NCBI GenBank assembly: GCA_963975935.1
Contig: CAXBIQ010000004.1
Span: 124,001 to 188,000 of the forward strand
DNA length: 64,000 bases
Direction of reading: 5' to 3'
DNA from: Planktosalinus sp963975935
Lineage (GTDB): Bacteria; Bacteroidota; Bacteroidia; Flavobacteriales; Flavobacteriaceae
Positions 17,095-26,847 of the stretch are shown here, piece by piece. Within the stretch, counting starts at the first letter, position 1; the number at the start of each line of letters is the position of its first letter. The notes beneath the pieces are model-generated. The model saw only the letters and a list, made by a program, of their open reading frames with translations, did no database searches and had not been told where the DNA came from. The translations under genes and the position numbers were made by a program.

Positions 17095-18108
17095 TTAAAG
17101 AATGTTGACTTCCGGTTCTACAAAGATACCAAATTGTTCTTCAACAGTTTCCTGAATGCGTTTTGCCAGTTCTAATATTTCAGCCCCTGTAGCATTTCCA
17201 TAATTGACCAAAACCAACGCCTGATTTTTATGAACCCCTGCATCACCAAATCGTTTTCCCTTAAAACCGGCTTGTTCTATAAGCCATCCTGCAGGAATTT
17301 TAAATTGGTTTTCAGACATTTTGTAATAAGGGGCCTCCGGAAACCGGCTTATAAAATGGTCAAATGTTTTTTGATCTACCACCGGGTTTTTAAAAAAACT
17401 ACCACTGTTGCCCAACTCTTGGGGATCAGGGAGTTTCGATTGCCGAATCACTATCACGGCTTTTGAAATATCCTGTATGGAGGGCTCATCAACCTGCATC
17501 TTTTCCAGCTCCTGTTTGATGGCACCGTATTCAATGTTTTTTTTGTGGTCTTTCTTTGTGAGTTTCAAGGTCACACCGGTGATGATGTAATTTCCTTTCT
17601 CGGTGGTTTTAAAAATGGACTCGCGATATCCAAAATTACATTCGCCTTTTGTAAATGTACGAAGTTGTTTTGTGTGAATATTGAGCGCTTCACAGGAAAC
17701 AAAAACATCTTTGAGTTCCACTCCATAGGCGCCAATGTTTTGCATGGGTGCGGTTCCGGTATTACCGGGAATTAATGAGAGGTTTTCAATGCCTCCGTAA
17801 TTTTTTTCGAGACAGTAAAGCACGAAGTCATGCCAGTTTTCACCGGCCATGGCTTTTAAATGGATTTCCTTTTCGTCTTCAAAGGCTACTGATATGCCTT
17901 TTAAGTTCACATGAATCACCAACGCATCGATATCTTGGGTAAGCAACATATTGCTTCCACCGCCAAGAATAAAGGTGTTATCAGAGCTTTTTTCATTTAA
18001 AGTATCCTGTAACTCTTTTACAGATGAAACTGCAACAAAATGCTTTGCCTTTACATCAATGCCAAAGGTATTGAAATGCTTAAGTGATTTGTTGGTTTCT
18101 ATTTGCAT
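17095..18108 (-). CDS. murB: UDP-N-acetylmuramate dehydrogenase
   Basis: MurB reduces UDP-GlcNAc-enolpyruvate to UDP-MurNAc with FAD and NADPH. The protein of 337 residues shows the FAD-binding ILGGGSNMLL, LIPGNTGTAPMQNIGAYGVE, the catalytic serine segment NSGSFFKNP and the C-terminal PEVNIL. The spacing and NIGAYG segment indicate a type I enzyme like that of E. coli. I chose the ATG at 18108, which overlaps the stop of the upstream aminotransferase as TGATG; a TTG three bases upstream is the only longer option. Translation is likely coupled to the aminotransferase. Confidence 0.95.
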   Translation of the reverse strand: MQIETNKSLKHFNTFGIDVKAKHFVAVSSVKELQDTLNEKSSDNTFILGGGSNMLLTQDIDALVIHVNLKGISVAFEDEKEIHLKAMAGENWHDFVLYCLEKNYGGIENLSLIPGNTGTAPMQNIGAYGVELKDVFVSCEALNIHTKQLRTFTKGECNFGYRESIFKTTEKGNYIITGVTLKLTKKDHKKNIEYGAIKQELEKMQVDEPSIQDISKAVIVIRQSKLPDPQELGNSGSFFKNPVVDQKTFDHFISRFPEAPYYKMSENQFKIPAGWLIEQAGFKGKRFGDAGVHKNQALVLVNYGNATGAEILELAKRIQETVEEQFGIFVEPEVNIL

Positions 18109-19298
18109 CAATCAGTATAGGCTTCAAGTGCTGCTTTTAAGATCAATACCGCTTTTTGTAAATTCTCTTTTTTCAAAACATAAGCAATACGCACCTGGTT
18201 TTTGCCTGCACCGGGAGTTGAATAAAAACCGGCGGCAGGTGCTACCATTACCGTTTCATTATCCAAATGGAAATCCTCAAGCAACCAGCGTGCAAAGGCA
18301 TCAGCATCTTTTACGGGAAGTTCTGCGATACAATAAAACGCACCTCCGGGATTTGCTACTTTTACATTCGGAATTTTCCTGAGTTCGGAAACCAATAAGT
18401 CCCTGCGGTCTTTATATTCTGTAATAACATCATCAAAATAAGCCTGGGGTGTTTCTAGTGCAGCCTCACTTGCAATCTGGGCAAAAGTGGGCGGACTCAA
18501 CCGGGCCTGGGCAAATTTCATTGCCGTGTCCATAATTTCCTTGTTTTTGGAAACCAGACAACCTATCCTAGCCCCACACATACTATAGCGTTTGGAAACC
18601 GAATCAATCACAATCGCATTGTCTTCAATTCCGGGAACAGAGAGAATGGAGTGATGTTGCAGTCCGTCATAAGCAAACTCACGGTAGACCTCATCTGCAA
18701 GTAAAAACAAATCGTGTTTTTTTACGAGCGCTGCAAGTTGGTCAATTTCTTCTTTGGAATACAGATAACCGGTAGGGTTCCCCGGATTGCAAATGAGGAT
18801 GGCTTTGGTTTTATCTGAAATAAGCTTTTCAAATTCAGAAATAGGTGGCAGTGCAAAGTTATTATCAATCCCAGAAATTACAGGAACTACTTTCACCCCT
18901 GAAGCAGTGGCGAAACCATTATAATTTGCATAAAACGGCTCCGGAATGATGATTTCATCATCTGCATCTGCAATACTTCCCATGGCAAAAAGCAAGGCCT
19001 CAGACCCACCCGTCGTTACAATGATATTATCACTGTTTATTGACGGGTTTATTGTTTTGTAATACGTGGCCAGTTTTTTTCTGTAACTCTCAAAACCGGC
19101 AGAGTGACTGTAAGACAGAACCTCAATATCATTATTCTTGATCGCATCAAGGGCAATTTGGGGTGTTTTTATATCAGGCTGACCGATGTTTAAATAATAT
19201 ATTTTCCGACCTCTTTGTTGCGCTAAATCAGCATAAGGGACTAACTTTCTTATGGGTGATTCGGGCATTGATTTTCCTTTGTTTGAAATCTTTGGCAT
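18108..19298 (-). CDS. PLP-dependent aminotransferase, class I (aspartate aminotransferase fold)
   Basis: This 396-residue fold-type I enzyme has the PLP-lysine motif SVSKRYSMCGARIG, the NPGNPTG loop (residues about 170-176), the cofactor-contacting YR in ADEVYREFAYDG and the C-terminal arginine region NQVRIAYVL. The N-terminus PIRKLVPYADLAQQRGRKIY is characteristic of a Bacteroidota/Firmicutes group often annotated as aspartate aminotransferase, but the amino-acid specificity cannot be read from sequence. It heads the four-gene operon with murB, the 119-residue protein and apbE. Confidence 0.88.
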   Translation of the reverse strand: MPKISNKGKSMPESPIRKLVPYADLAQQRGRKIYYLNIGQPDIKTPQIALDAIKNNDIEVLSYSHSAGFESYRKKLATYYKTINPSINSDNIIVTTGGSEALLFAMGSIADADDEIIIPEPFYANYNGFATASGVKVVPVISGIDNNFALPPISEFEKLISDKTKAILICNPGNPTGYLYSKEEIDQLAALVKKHDLFLLADEVYREFAYDGLQHHSILSVPGIEDNAIVIDSVSKRYSMCGARIGCLVSKNKEIMDTAMKFAQARLSPPTFAQIASEAALETPQAYFDDVITEYKDRRDLLVSELRKIPNVKVANPGGAFYCIAELPVKDADAFARWLLEDFHLDNETVMVAPAAGFYSTPGAGKNQVRIAYVLKKENLQKAVLILKAALEAYTD

Positions 19299-19401
19299 TT
19301 TTTGTACATTTAGATTACAAAGTTGCGAAATATTCTTCAGAATTCCTCAAAGATTGCTCAATATAGCACAATTTTTGTGGCATTTAAATAAACCGAAATG
19401 C

Positions 19402-20736
19402 TTGAAGCAAACAGTTAAAATACTCCTCATTTTCTGTCTCATTTTGCAGGCAGCATTCACCTACAGTCAGGATCATTTTAAATTGCCCGAAAATAAGAAA
19501 AGGGATAAAGTTGTTTTTAAGCTCATCAACAACCTTATTTTAATGCCGATTGAGGTGAATAATGTCCCTCTTACATTTTTACTGGATACAGGGGCGGCAT
19601 CAACTGTAATTTTCAGTTTTGAGGAAATTGACACCATCGAACTGAAAAACTCGTCACTAATAAAACTGCGCGGACTCGGAAAAGGGGAACCTGTAGATGC
19701 CTTAAAATCTGAAGGTAATACCATTAAAATTGGAAAATCAATAAGCTCAAACCAAACCATTTATGTGGTTTTTGATGGTGCTTTGAATTTTTCTTCCCGC
19801 CTGGGTGTACCCGTTCACGGTATCATCGGCAAAGATTTTATGAAAGATTTTGTCGTTGAAATCAACAATCAACTGGAGCGCATTCGTTTTTTCAAACCTG
19901 AACTTTACAAAAAGAAAAAATGCCGTGGTTGCCTGGAAAAAGAGTTGCTTTTTAAAAACGGTAAACCACACCTTACGGCAAGTTTTAGAGAAGGCAATAT
20001 AGAGAAGGAAGTAAATTTACTCATTGATTCCGGTTCCGGTGATGCATTATGGCTGTTTGAAAACAGTGATGAAAACATAGTTATCCCTGAAAATGCCTTT
20101 GAAGATTATCTGGGTCTGGGAATCAATGGAAGCATTTACGGTAAACGTTCAAAAGTTGAGGAGTTTACTTTGGCAAGCTTTAATTTCACCAATGTAAATA
20201 CTGCATATCCTGATGTTGAATTTATTGATATCCTTGACAATCAAAAAACCAGGAATGGAAGTATTGGCGGGGAGCTTTTAAAGCGTTTCAACTGGACTAT
20301 AAGTTATCAGGATCAATATATTCAGCTAAAGCGAAATAAATATTTCAACGAGCCCTTTTACTATAATATGAGCGGGTTGACACTGCAGCAAGGTGGTTTC
20401 ACCTTGGTCAAAGAGCAAAAAAATATTGCGCCAGACAGTTACAGACTCAATCAAAACGAGAACTTTTCAGTCTTTAATTTAAACCTTTCTCCAAAAATGG
20501 AACTAAGGGTTGAACAGGTTTTTGAAGTTGTTGAGATTAGAAAAGGTTCACCTGCTGAAATTGCAGGAATCAAGGTGGGTGATGAAATTTTAGAAGTGAA
20601 CAGCACTCCGGCTTATAAATTTCAACTTCAAGAACTTAATCAAATGTTTTATACCCGGGAAGGAAGAACCATAAGAATGACCATTTCCAGAAACGGCTAT
20701 GAACAAAAAGTAAAATTTGACCTGAAAGATATATAA
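19402..20736 (+). CDS. Exported aspartyl protease with two retropepsin-like domains and a PDZ domain
   Basis: From a TTG at 19402 the protein begins with a good signal peptide (MKQTVKILLIFCLILQAAFT); the frame is open further upstream but would overlap the divergent aminotransferase, and the nearby ATG at 19398 stops after six codons. Two aspartyl-protease half-site motifs are present, LLDTGAAS (Asp62) and LIDSGSGD (Asp209), so an active site could form within one chain. A PDZ domain occupies about residues 365-444 (VEIRKGSPAEIAGIKVGDEI). This layout is found in Bacteroidota periplasmic aspartyl proteases of unknown substrate. Confidence 0.83.
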   Translation: MKQTVKILLIFCLILQAAFTYSQDHFKLPENKKRDKVVFKLINNLILMPIEVNNVPLTFLLDTGAASTVIFSFEEIDTIELKNSSLIKLRGLGKGEPVDALKSEGNTIKIGKSISSNQTIYVVFDGALNFSSRLGVPVHGIIGKDFMKDFVVEINNQLERIRFFKPELYKKKKCRGCLEKELLFKNGKPHLTASFREGNIEKEVNLLIDSGSGDALWLFENSDENIVIPENAFEDYLGLGINGSIYGKRSKVEEFTLASFNFTNVNTAYPDVEFIDILDNQKTRNGSIGGELLKRFNWTISYQDQYIQLKRNKYFNEPFYYNMSGLTLQQGGFTLVKEQKNIAPDSYRLNQNENFSVFNLNLSPKMELRVEQVFEVVEIRKGSPAEIAGIKVGDEILEVNSTPAYKFQLQELNQMFYTREGRTIRMTISRNGYEQKVKFDLKDI

Positions 20737-20763
20737 AAAAGCCTCCCTGAAATCAGAGAGGCT
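20735..20763 (-). terminator. Rho-independent terminator for the DUF1573 gene
   Basis: On the minus strand, AGCCTC, one unpaired position, CTGA, a two-base loop and the complement are followed by a run of six T. It lies between two converging genes, 26 bp after the DUF1573 stop, and may weakly serve the plus strand too. Confidence 0.75.
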
Positions 20764-20788
20764 ATGAATTATAATATTCTGAAGTAAA

Positions 20789-21157
20789 TTATCCTTTTAC
20801 AGTTCCCTTTATTTTTAGGGTAACAATAGGCTCCTGAGCGTTTGAAAAAACACTGATTGACCTTCTGATGGGTCCTACACGATTGGTGTCATATTTAACC
20901 TCAATAACATCTGACGCTCCGGGGGCTATGGGTCCTGAAGGTTTTTTAGGGATTGTACAGCCACAGGTTGACTTGATATCCTCAATAACCAAAGGTGCAT
21001 CACCTGTATTTGTAAATTTAAAGGTACGCACACCATCGCTTCCTTTTTCAATTTCACCATAATCTATAGTGTCCTCTTCAAAACTGATTTCAGCAGTTTG
21101 TGCCTGTGTTGCAAAACTTATTAGTCCTACAAATAATATCAAAACTAATTTTTTCAT
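20789..21157 (-). CDS. DUF1573 family secreted protein
   Basis: This 122-residue protein has a signal peptide (LILFVGLISFATQAQ) and a single Ig-like DUF1573 domain. Its signature is YGEIEKGSDGVRTFKFTNTG, then the cysteine motif STCGCTIP, then PIAPGASDVIEVKYDT and GPIRRSISVFSN. This domain is abundant in Bacteroidota exported proteins, and its role is unknown. The CGC pair could form a disulfide. It is monocistronic, with its own terminator. Confidence 0.9.
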   Translation of the reverse strand: MKKLVLILFVGLISFATQAQTAEISFEEDTIDYGEIEKGSDGVRTFKFTNTGDAPLVIEDIKSTCGCTIPKKPSGPIAPGASDVIEVKYDTNRVGPIRRSISVFSNAQEPIVTLKIKGTVKG

Positions 21158-21247
21158 AATTTCTAAATTTTAAGAATTGTAAATGTAATTACTTTTTATA
21201 CTTCAAGCAAATTAAATTATTCACTTTTATTATCTTGAAGTTATAAC

Positions 21248-21255
21248 TACTTTTG
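21248..21255 (+). promoter_or_regulatory. Bacteroidota -7 promoter element (TACTTTTG) for valS
   Basis: TACTTTTG fits TAnnTTTG and lies 29 bp before the valS start. A -33 element is not obvious. Confidence 0.45.
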
Positions 21256-21284
21256 CTTTCTATTTCAAAAATCAGACCATAAAA

Positions 21285-23915
21285 ATGAGTATCTCTTCAA
21301 ACTATGATGCCAAAGCAGTTGAAAACAAATGGTATAACTACTGGATGGAACATAATTTCTTCCATTCTACCCCCAATGAGAAAAAACCATATACCATTGT
21401 AATACCACCACCCAACGTTACCGGCGTCTTACACATGGGGCATATGCTCAACAACACCATACAAGATGTACTCATAAGAAGGGCACGTCTCAAAGGCTAT
21501 AATGCCTGCTGGGTTCCCGGTACAGACCACGCATCTATTGCAACAGAGGCAAAAGTGGTTGCAAAACTAAAAAGTGAAGGCATCAACAAAGCTGATTTAA
21601 CCCGGGAAGAGTTTTTAAAACACGCCTGGGACTGGACTGACAAACATGGCGGAATCATCCTGGAACAATTAAAAAAACTGGGATGCTCCTGTGACTGGGA
21701 ACGCACAAAATTCACACTCGATGACGATATGTCTGCTTCGGTTATCAAATCATTTGTCGATTTGTATAACAAAGGACTCATTTACCGCGGCTACCGCATG
21801 GTCAATTGGGATCCCGAAGCACAAACCACGCTTTCTGACGAAGAAGTAATTTTTGAAGAGCAACAAGGCAAGCTCTACTATATTAAATATAAAATAGAAG
21901 ACAGTAAAGACACCCTCACGATAGCCACTACAAGGCCTGAAACCATTTTAGGGGACACCGCTATCTGTATCAACCCAAATGATGAACGCTTTGTACACTT
22001 AAGAGGAAAAAAAGCCATTGTCCCGATTGCAAACAGGGTGATTCCTATTATTGAGGACGAATATGTCGATATGGAATTTGGAACCGGGTGTTTAAAAGTA
22101 ACGCCCGCCCACGATGAAAATGACAAAAACTTAGGCGACAAACACAATCTGGAAATTGTTGATATCTTAAATCCGGACGGCTCCTTAAACTCTTTCGGTC
22201 TGCATTATGAAGGCAAGGACCGCTTTGTGGTCAGAAAAGAAATTGCTAAAGAACTTGAAGAAAATGGACATTTGCTCAAAATTGAAGACTATCTAAACAA
22301 AGTAGGCACCAGTGAGCGCACCAAAGCGGTTATTGAGCCACGCCTCAGCGACCAGTGGTTTTTAAAGATGGAAGAACTGGCAAAACCGGCCATTAAAGCT
22401 GTACTGGAAACCGAAGAAGTAAAACTATTCCCCAAAAAGTTTGAAAATACATACCGTCATTGGATGGAAAACATCCGCGACTGGAATATTTCCCGTCAAT
22501 TGTGGTGGGGACAGCAAATACCGGCATTTTATTTTGGTGACGGAAAAGATGATTTTGTAGTTGCAGAAACCAAAGAAGAAGCTCTTACGCTTGCGCGAAA
22601 AAAATCAGGAAACCCACAACTTGCGGTTTCTGATTTAAAACAGGATCCTGATGCTTTGGACACCTGGTTTTCTTCATGGCTTTGGCCTATGAGCGTTTTT
22701 GACGGCATACGCAACCCTGAAAATAAAGAATTTCAATATTATTACCCAACAAACGATCTGGTTACCGGTCCCGATATTTTATTCTTCTGGGTTGCCAGAA
22801 TGATTATTGCCGGCTATGAATACACCGGAAAACGCCCTTTTGAAAACGTTTTCCTTACAGGGCTGGTAAGAGACAAACAAGGCCGTAAAATGTCAAAACA
22901 ACTGGGTAATTCACCCGATGCCTTGGGCCTTATTGATAAATATGGCGCAGATGGAGTGCGTGTGGGACTGTTGTTAAGTGCTTCAGCAGGAAATGATTTG
23001 TTGTTTGATGAGCAATTGTGCAACCAGGGTAAAGGCTTTGCAAACAAAATCTGGAATGCCTTCCGCCTTATTAAAGGATGGGAAGTAAAAGATATCGACC
23101 AACCCGACTATGCCACAACAGCCATTGAATGGTATAATGCCAAATTGGATAGCACGCTACTTGAAATTGAAGACCATTTCAGTAAATACCGCATCAGCGA
23201 TGCCCTGATGGCAACTTATAAACTGGTATGGGACGATTTCTGCTCGTGGCTGCTCGAGATGGTTAAGCCCGCTTACGGGCAACCCATTGACAAAAAGACC
23301 TATGAGGCTGTTATTGATGCTTTGGAAAATAATTTAAAAATATTACATCCCTTTATGCCTTTCCTGTCTGAAGAACTTTGGCAAAATTTAACCGAAAGAA
23401 GCCCTGAGAAAGCCTTGATAGTATCTCAGTGGCCTGAGCAAAAAACACCCAATACTGCTTTGGTTTCCGGATTTGAATTTGCTTCTGAAATTATTTCCGG
23501 GATCAGGAACATCAGGAAGGAGAAAAATATCTCCTTTAAGGACACCATAAAGCTTTCCGTGATGAATGCTGAAAATTTCACAAATAAATTTGATTCCATT
23601 ATCGTGAAGCTTGGCAATGTCGAAACGCTGTCTTACGTAACCGATAAAGTAGACGGAGCATTAAGCTTCAGGGTAAAATCAAATGAATATTTCATACCGA
23701 TGGCAGGTGCCATAAACATTGAGGAGGAACTGGAAAAACTCAAAGAAGAACTTAAATATACAGAAGGCTTCTTAAAGTCTGTTCAAGGCAAACTTGCAAA
23801 TGAGCGTTTTGTCAACAATGCCCCGGAAGCTGTGGTCGCATCAGAAAAAAGCAAAGAGGCAGACGCACTTGCAAAAATAAAAATGCTCAAAGAGAGTATT
23901 TCAGGGCTTCAATAA
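21285..23915 (+). CDS. valS: Valyl-tRNA synthetase
   Basis: ValS charges tRNA-Val and edits misactivated threonine. The class I signatures are HMGH in PPPNVTGVLHMGHMLN (HIGH) and KMSKQLGNSPD (KMSKS), where the final Ser is replaced by Gln. The editing domain is marked by TTRPETILGDTAI and TPAHDENDKN. The anticodon-binding domain follows, with a C-terminal coiled coil (residues about 810-876, EELEKLKEELKYTEGFLKSV) typical of ValS. The length of 876 residues is normal. The gene stands alone between its promoter and a strong terminator. Confidence 0.97.
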   Translation: MSISSNYDAKAVENKWYNYWMEHNFFHSTPNEKKPYTIVIPPPNVTGVLHMGHMLNNTIQDVLIRRARLKGYNACWVPGTDHASIATEAKVVAKLKSEGINKADLTREEFLKHAWDWTDKHGGIILEQLKKLGCSCDWERTKFTLDDDMSASVIKSFVDLYNKGLIYRGYRMVNWDPEAQTTLSDEEVIFEEQQGKLYYIKYKIEDSKDTLTIATTRPETILGDTAICINPNDERFVHLRGKKAIVPIANRVIPIIEDEYVDMEFGTGCLKVTPAHDENDKNLGDKHNLEIVDILNPDGSLNSFGLHYEGKDRFVVRKEIAKELEENGHLLKIEDYLNKVGTSERTKAVIEPRLSDQWFLKMEELAKPAIKAVLETEEVKLFPKKFENTYRHWMENIRDWNISRQLWWGQQIPAFYFGDGKDDFVVAETKEEALTLARKKSGNPQLAVSDLKQDPDALDTWFSSWLWPMSVFDGIRNPENKEFQYYYPTNDLVTGPDILFFWVARMIIAGYEYTGKRPFENVFLTGLVRDKQGRKMSKQLGNSPDALGLIDKYGADGVRVGLLLSASAGNDLLFDEQLCNQGKGFANKIWNAFRLIKGWEVKDIDQPDYATTAIEWYNAKLDSTLLEIEDHFSKYRISDALMATYKLVWDDFCSWLLEMVKPAYGQPIDKKTYEAVIDALENNLKILHPFMPFLSEELWQNLTERSPEKALIVSQWPEQKTPNTALVSGFEFASEIISGIRNIRKEKNISFKDTIKLSVMNAENFTNKFDSIIVKLGNVETLSYVTDKVDGALSFRVKSNEYFIPMAGAINIEEELEKLKEELKYTEGFLKSVQGKLANERFVNNAPEAVVASEKSKEADALAKIKMLKESISGLQ

Positions 23916-23932
23916 TAATCCATTTCTAAATA

Positions 23933-23969
23933 AAAAAACCGGTGAAGTCAATTTCACCGGTTTTTTTTT
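23933..23969. terminator. Bidirectional terminator between valS and pruA
   Basis: A 14-bp stem (AAAAAACCGGTGAA against TTCACCGGTTTTTT) with a six-base loop lies between the converging valS and pruA genes, with an A run on one side and a T run on the other. Confidence 0.9.
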
Positions 23970-23983
23970 ATAACTATAAACTA

Positions 23984-25612
23984 CTACTCTCCTAAAAATG
24001 GGTAACGGTAGTCTGTGGGTGTTACAAATGTTTCCTTTACCATTCTTGGCGAAACCCAGCGCAACAAGTTCAATTTAGAACCTGCTTTATCATTGGTTCC
24101 TGATGCTCTCGCTCCACCAAACGGCTGCTGGCCAACGACTGCCCCTGTGGGCTTATCATTGATATAGAAGTTTCCTGCAGCATTTTCAAGGATATCAACG
24201 GCCGTTTCCAATGCATAACGGTCTTCACTGAAGACAGCTCCTGTAAGGGCATATTCTGATGTTCCGTCAACAAGGTGTAAGGTTTCTTCCCATTTTTTAT
24301 CGTCATAAACATAGACGGTAACCACGGGACCAAACAATTCTGTACACATTGTACTGTATTTGGGATCTGAAGTTTCTATCACGGTGGGTGCGATGAAGTA
24401 TCCTTTGGATTTATCATACGTTCCGCCTACCACAATTTCAGCATTTTTGTCTTTTTTTGCCTGGTCGATATAACTAGCCAGTTTATCAAAAGAACCTTCG
24501 TGGATTACAGCTGTAATAAAATTGCTCATATCTTCAGGAGAACCCATTTTGAAAGATTTTACGTCTTCGATTACGTATTTTTTTACTTCAGGCCATAGAC
24601 TTTTCGGGATATAGCAACGGGAAGCTGCTGAACACTTTTGCCCCTGAAACTCAAATGCCCCTCTTGAAATGGCTGTTGCAATTTGCTTCGGGTTTGAGGA
24701 CTTGTGAGCAACTATAAAATCCTTCCCTCCTGTTTCCCCAACAATGCGGGGATATGTTTTATAAGTATTGATATTTTCACCTATTTGCTTCCACAGCATC
24801 TTAAACACATCTGTAGAACCGGTAAAGTGCAAGCCTGAAAAATCAGGGCTGCTTAATATAGTGTCTGTAATCATCTTAGGGTCTCCATAAACGACGTTGA
24901 TAACGCCATCAGGTACACCGGCTTCCTTGAAGATATCGGTGATTACTTTTGCAGAATACACCTGGCTGTCACTGGGTTTCCAAATGGCAACATTTCCCAT
25001 CAGGGCTGCGCTTGCAGGCAGGTTTCCGGCGATAGCCGTAAAATTAAAGGGGGTGATGGCATATATAAAACCTTCCAGCGGACGGTATTCAAGACGGTTC
25101 CAGGCACCACTTGTTGACTCCGGTTGTTCTGCATAGATTTCGGTCATATACTGCACGTTGAACCTTAAAAAGTCTATTAGCTCACAAGCGGCATCAATTT
25201 CAGCCTGATAAATATTTTTTGATTGCCCCAGCATGGTTGCGGCGTTGATTTTAGCGCGATAAGGACCTGCAATTAACTCTGCTGCCCTGAGGAAAATTCC
25301 GGCGCGTTGCTGCCACGGCATTTTTGACCAAGGTTTTCTTGCTTCCAGAGCTGTGTCGATAGCTTCCTGAATGTGTTTCTTTTCGGCTTTGTGATACGTT
25401 CCTAAAGAGTGTTTATGGTCGTGAGGAGGTGAGATGGTGGCAGTGTTGCCTGTTTTTATTTCTTTTCCGTTAATATACAAGGGAACATCAACTGTCTCCT
25501 TATACATTTTTTGGTATGTTTTTAAAACCTCTTCTCTTTCAGGTGTCCCGGGTGCATAGCTATTCACAGGCTCGTTAACAGCTACCGGTACTTTGTAAAA
25601 TCCTTTTCCCAT
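23984..25612 (-). CDS. pruA: 1-pyrroline-5-carboxylate dehydrogenase (L-glutamate gamma-semialdehyde dehydrogenase)
   Basis: This NAD-dependent aldehyde dehydrogenase carries out the last step of proline catabolism, giving glutamate. The 542-residue protein has the general-base motif GETGGKDF, the catalytic cysteine in FEFQGQKCSAASRCYIP, NFTAIAGNLPASAALMGN in the cofactor fold and a C-terminal QPFGGARASGTNDKAG. The length, the Q-P-F-G-G-A-R-A-S-G ending and the FEFQGQKCSA form separate it from other aldehyde dehydrogenases and match the P5C group. No proline dehydrogenase is nearby. A TACCTTCG element at 25654-25647 upstream is a likely -7 box. Confidence 0.95.
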   Translation of the reverse strand: MGKGFYKVPVAVNEPVNSYAPGTPEREEVLKTYQKMYKETVDVPLYINGKEIKTGNTATISPPHDHKHSLGTYHKAEKKHIQEAIDTALEARKPWSKMPWQQRAGIFLRAAELIAGPYRAKINAATMLGQSKNIYQAEIDAACELIDFLRFNVQYMTEIYAEQPESTSGAWNRLEYRPLEGFIYAITPFNFTAIAGNLPASAALMGNVAIWKPSDSQVYSAKVITDIFKEAGVPDGVINVVYGDPKMITDTILSSPDFSGLHFTGSTDVFKMLWKQIGENINTYKTYPRIVGETGGKDFIVAHKSSNPKQIATAISRGAFEFQGQKCSAASRCYIPKSLWPEVKKYVIEDVKSFKMGSPEDMSNFITAVIHEGSFDKLASYIDQAKKDKNAEIVVGGTYDKSKGYFIAPTVIETSDPKYSTMCTELFGPVVTVYVYDDKKWEETLHLVDGTSEYALTGAVFSEDRYALETAVDILENAAGNFYINDKPTGAVVGQQPFGGARASGTNDKAGSKLNLLRWVSPRMVKETFVTPTDYRYPFLGE

Positions 25613-25741
25613 ATTTGTTTGTTTTTATATAAAAATTAATCGTTTGCGAAGGTACAAATTTTTAAAGAGTCTGTTTTAACTCTGCTTTACTTCTTCTTTA
25701 GATTTTTGTAAGTTGTAGCACAAATTTATGACATAATATCT

Positions 25742-26455
25742 ATGTGCACAGTAACATTTATTGCAAAAGAACCCAATGACTTTATTTTGACGTCAAACAG
25801 GGACGAAGCCATTGACAGAAAAACCCGCTTGCCGGAAGTTTATAACGAAAACGGCATTAAAATGGTATACCCCAAAGACGAAGTTGCCGGGGGAACGTGG
25901 ATAGGTATAAGTGAAAGAAAACGCTTAGTCTGTCTGCTCAATGGCGGTTTTGTAGCACATGAGCGTAAATCAACCTACAGATTAAGCAGAGGTGTTATCG
26001 TGAAAGAACTGCTTGCCGTGAAAGATGGATTAAATTGGATAGTAGATTTTGATTTTACAGATATTGAGCCTTTTACCATTATTATGATAGAATGGAGAGA
26101 AATGCTTAACCTCTATGAACTCGTTTGGGACGGGTCAAAGAAGCATTTAAAAAACATGAATGTAAAAACACACATCTGGAGTTCTTCACCGCTTTATACT
26201 AAGAGAATGAAGAATATACGTGAAAAATGGTTTTCAGAATTTTTGGAAAATCGTAAACCAGAGCCCGTCAAATTGTTTGATTTTCACTTGAATACCGGAA
26301 TAGGAAACAAAGATGTGGATTTACAGATTGACCGGGGATTTTTAAAAACGGTGAGTATTACTCAGGCAACCAAAAATGATGATACAATCGCAATGAAATA
26401 CAGGGACCTCAAAACAGGTAACGAAAAAGAAATAGATGTTGATATTTTTGATTGA
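25742..26455 (+). CDS. NRDE family protein (TANGO2-like)
   Basis: This 237-residue cytoplasmic protein begins with the conserved MCTVTF and the name-giving SNRDEA motif (residues 19-24); Cys2 could act as an N-terminal nucleophile after Met removal. GGTWIGISERKRLVCLLNGG, WSSSPLY and a C-terminal KTVSITQATK match the family. Eukaryotic TANGO2 has been linked to heme and lipid handling, but the bacterial role is not established. It converges with apaG, with one base between the stop codons. Confidence 0.85.
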   Translation: MCTVTFIAKEPNDFILTSNRDEAIDRKTRLPEVYNENGIKMVYPKDEVAGGTWIGISERKRLVCLLNGGFVAHERKSTYRLSRGVIVKELLAVKDGLNWIVDFDFTDIEPFTIIMIEWREMLNLYELVWDGSKKHLKNMNVKTHIWSSSPLYTKRMKNIREKWFSEFLENRKPEPVKLFDFHLNTGIGNKDVDLQIDRGFLKTVSITQATKNDDTIAMKYRDLKTGNEKEIDVDIFD

Positions 26456-26456
26456 A

Positions 26457-26843
26457 TCAATTCAAACCAAAAGTGGCACAAAGTTTAAAGGCAGGCACTT
26501 TTACTTTAAAACGTTTTGTAGAAGAAAAATTCACCATATTATAATGACCACTCATCGAGCCAAAAGGTGATTGCAGCAGGCACCCTGAAGTATACTTATA
26601 AAATTCACCGGGTTTGAGTACAGGTTTTTTTCCCACGACACCTTCACCTTTTACAATTTCAGTTTCATTTAATGCATCTTTGATTTTCCAAAACCTAGAT
26701 TGCAACTGAACCACGTCTTTACTTTGGTTGTGAATGGTAATGACATAACGAAAGGAGAAGAACAATTTATAATTCTTATAAAATGTCCCTTCAAAATCTG
26801 TAACTACAGATATTTTTATGCCTTGTGTTACTTGTTGAACCAT
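26457..26843 (-). CDS. apaG: ApaG family protein (CorD)
   Basis: This is a single-domain protein of 128 residues with an immunoglobulin-like beta-sandwich fold. Family motifs are YVITIHNQSKDVVQLQSRFW, GEGVVGKKPVLKPGEFYKYT and the C-terminal GSMSGHYNMV. ApaG was linked genetically to Co2+ resistance and Mg2+ efflux in enterobacteria, but its biochemistry is unclear. The gene lies 4 bp downstream of the DUF3667 gene, so the two are probably co-transcribed. Confidence 0.92.
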   Translation of the reverse strand: MVQQVTQGIKISVVTDFEGTFYKNYKLFFSFRYVITIHNQSKDVVQLQSRFWKIKDALNETEIVKGEGVVGKKPVLKPGEFYKYTSGCLLQSPFGSMSGHYNMVNFSSTKRFKVKVPAFKLCATFGLN

Positions 26844-26847
26844 CTAA

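Noticed and set aside
19252..19401. Longer N-terminus for the PDZ aspartyl protease
   Set aside because: It would overlap the divergent aminotransferase and hide the signal peptide; the TTG at 19402 gives a proper one.
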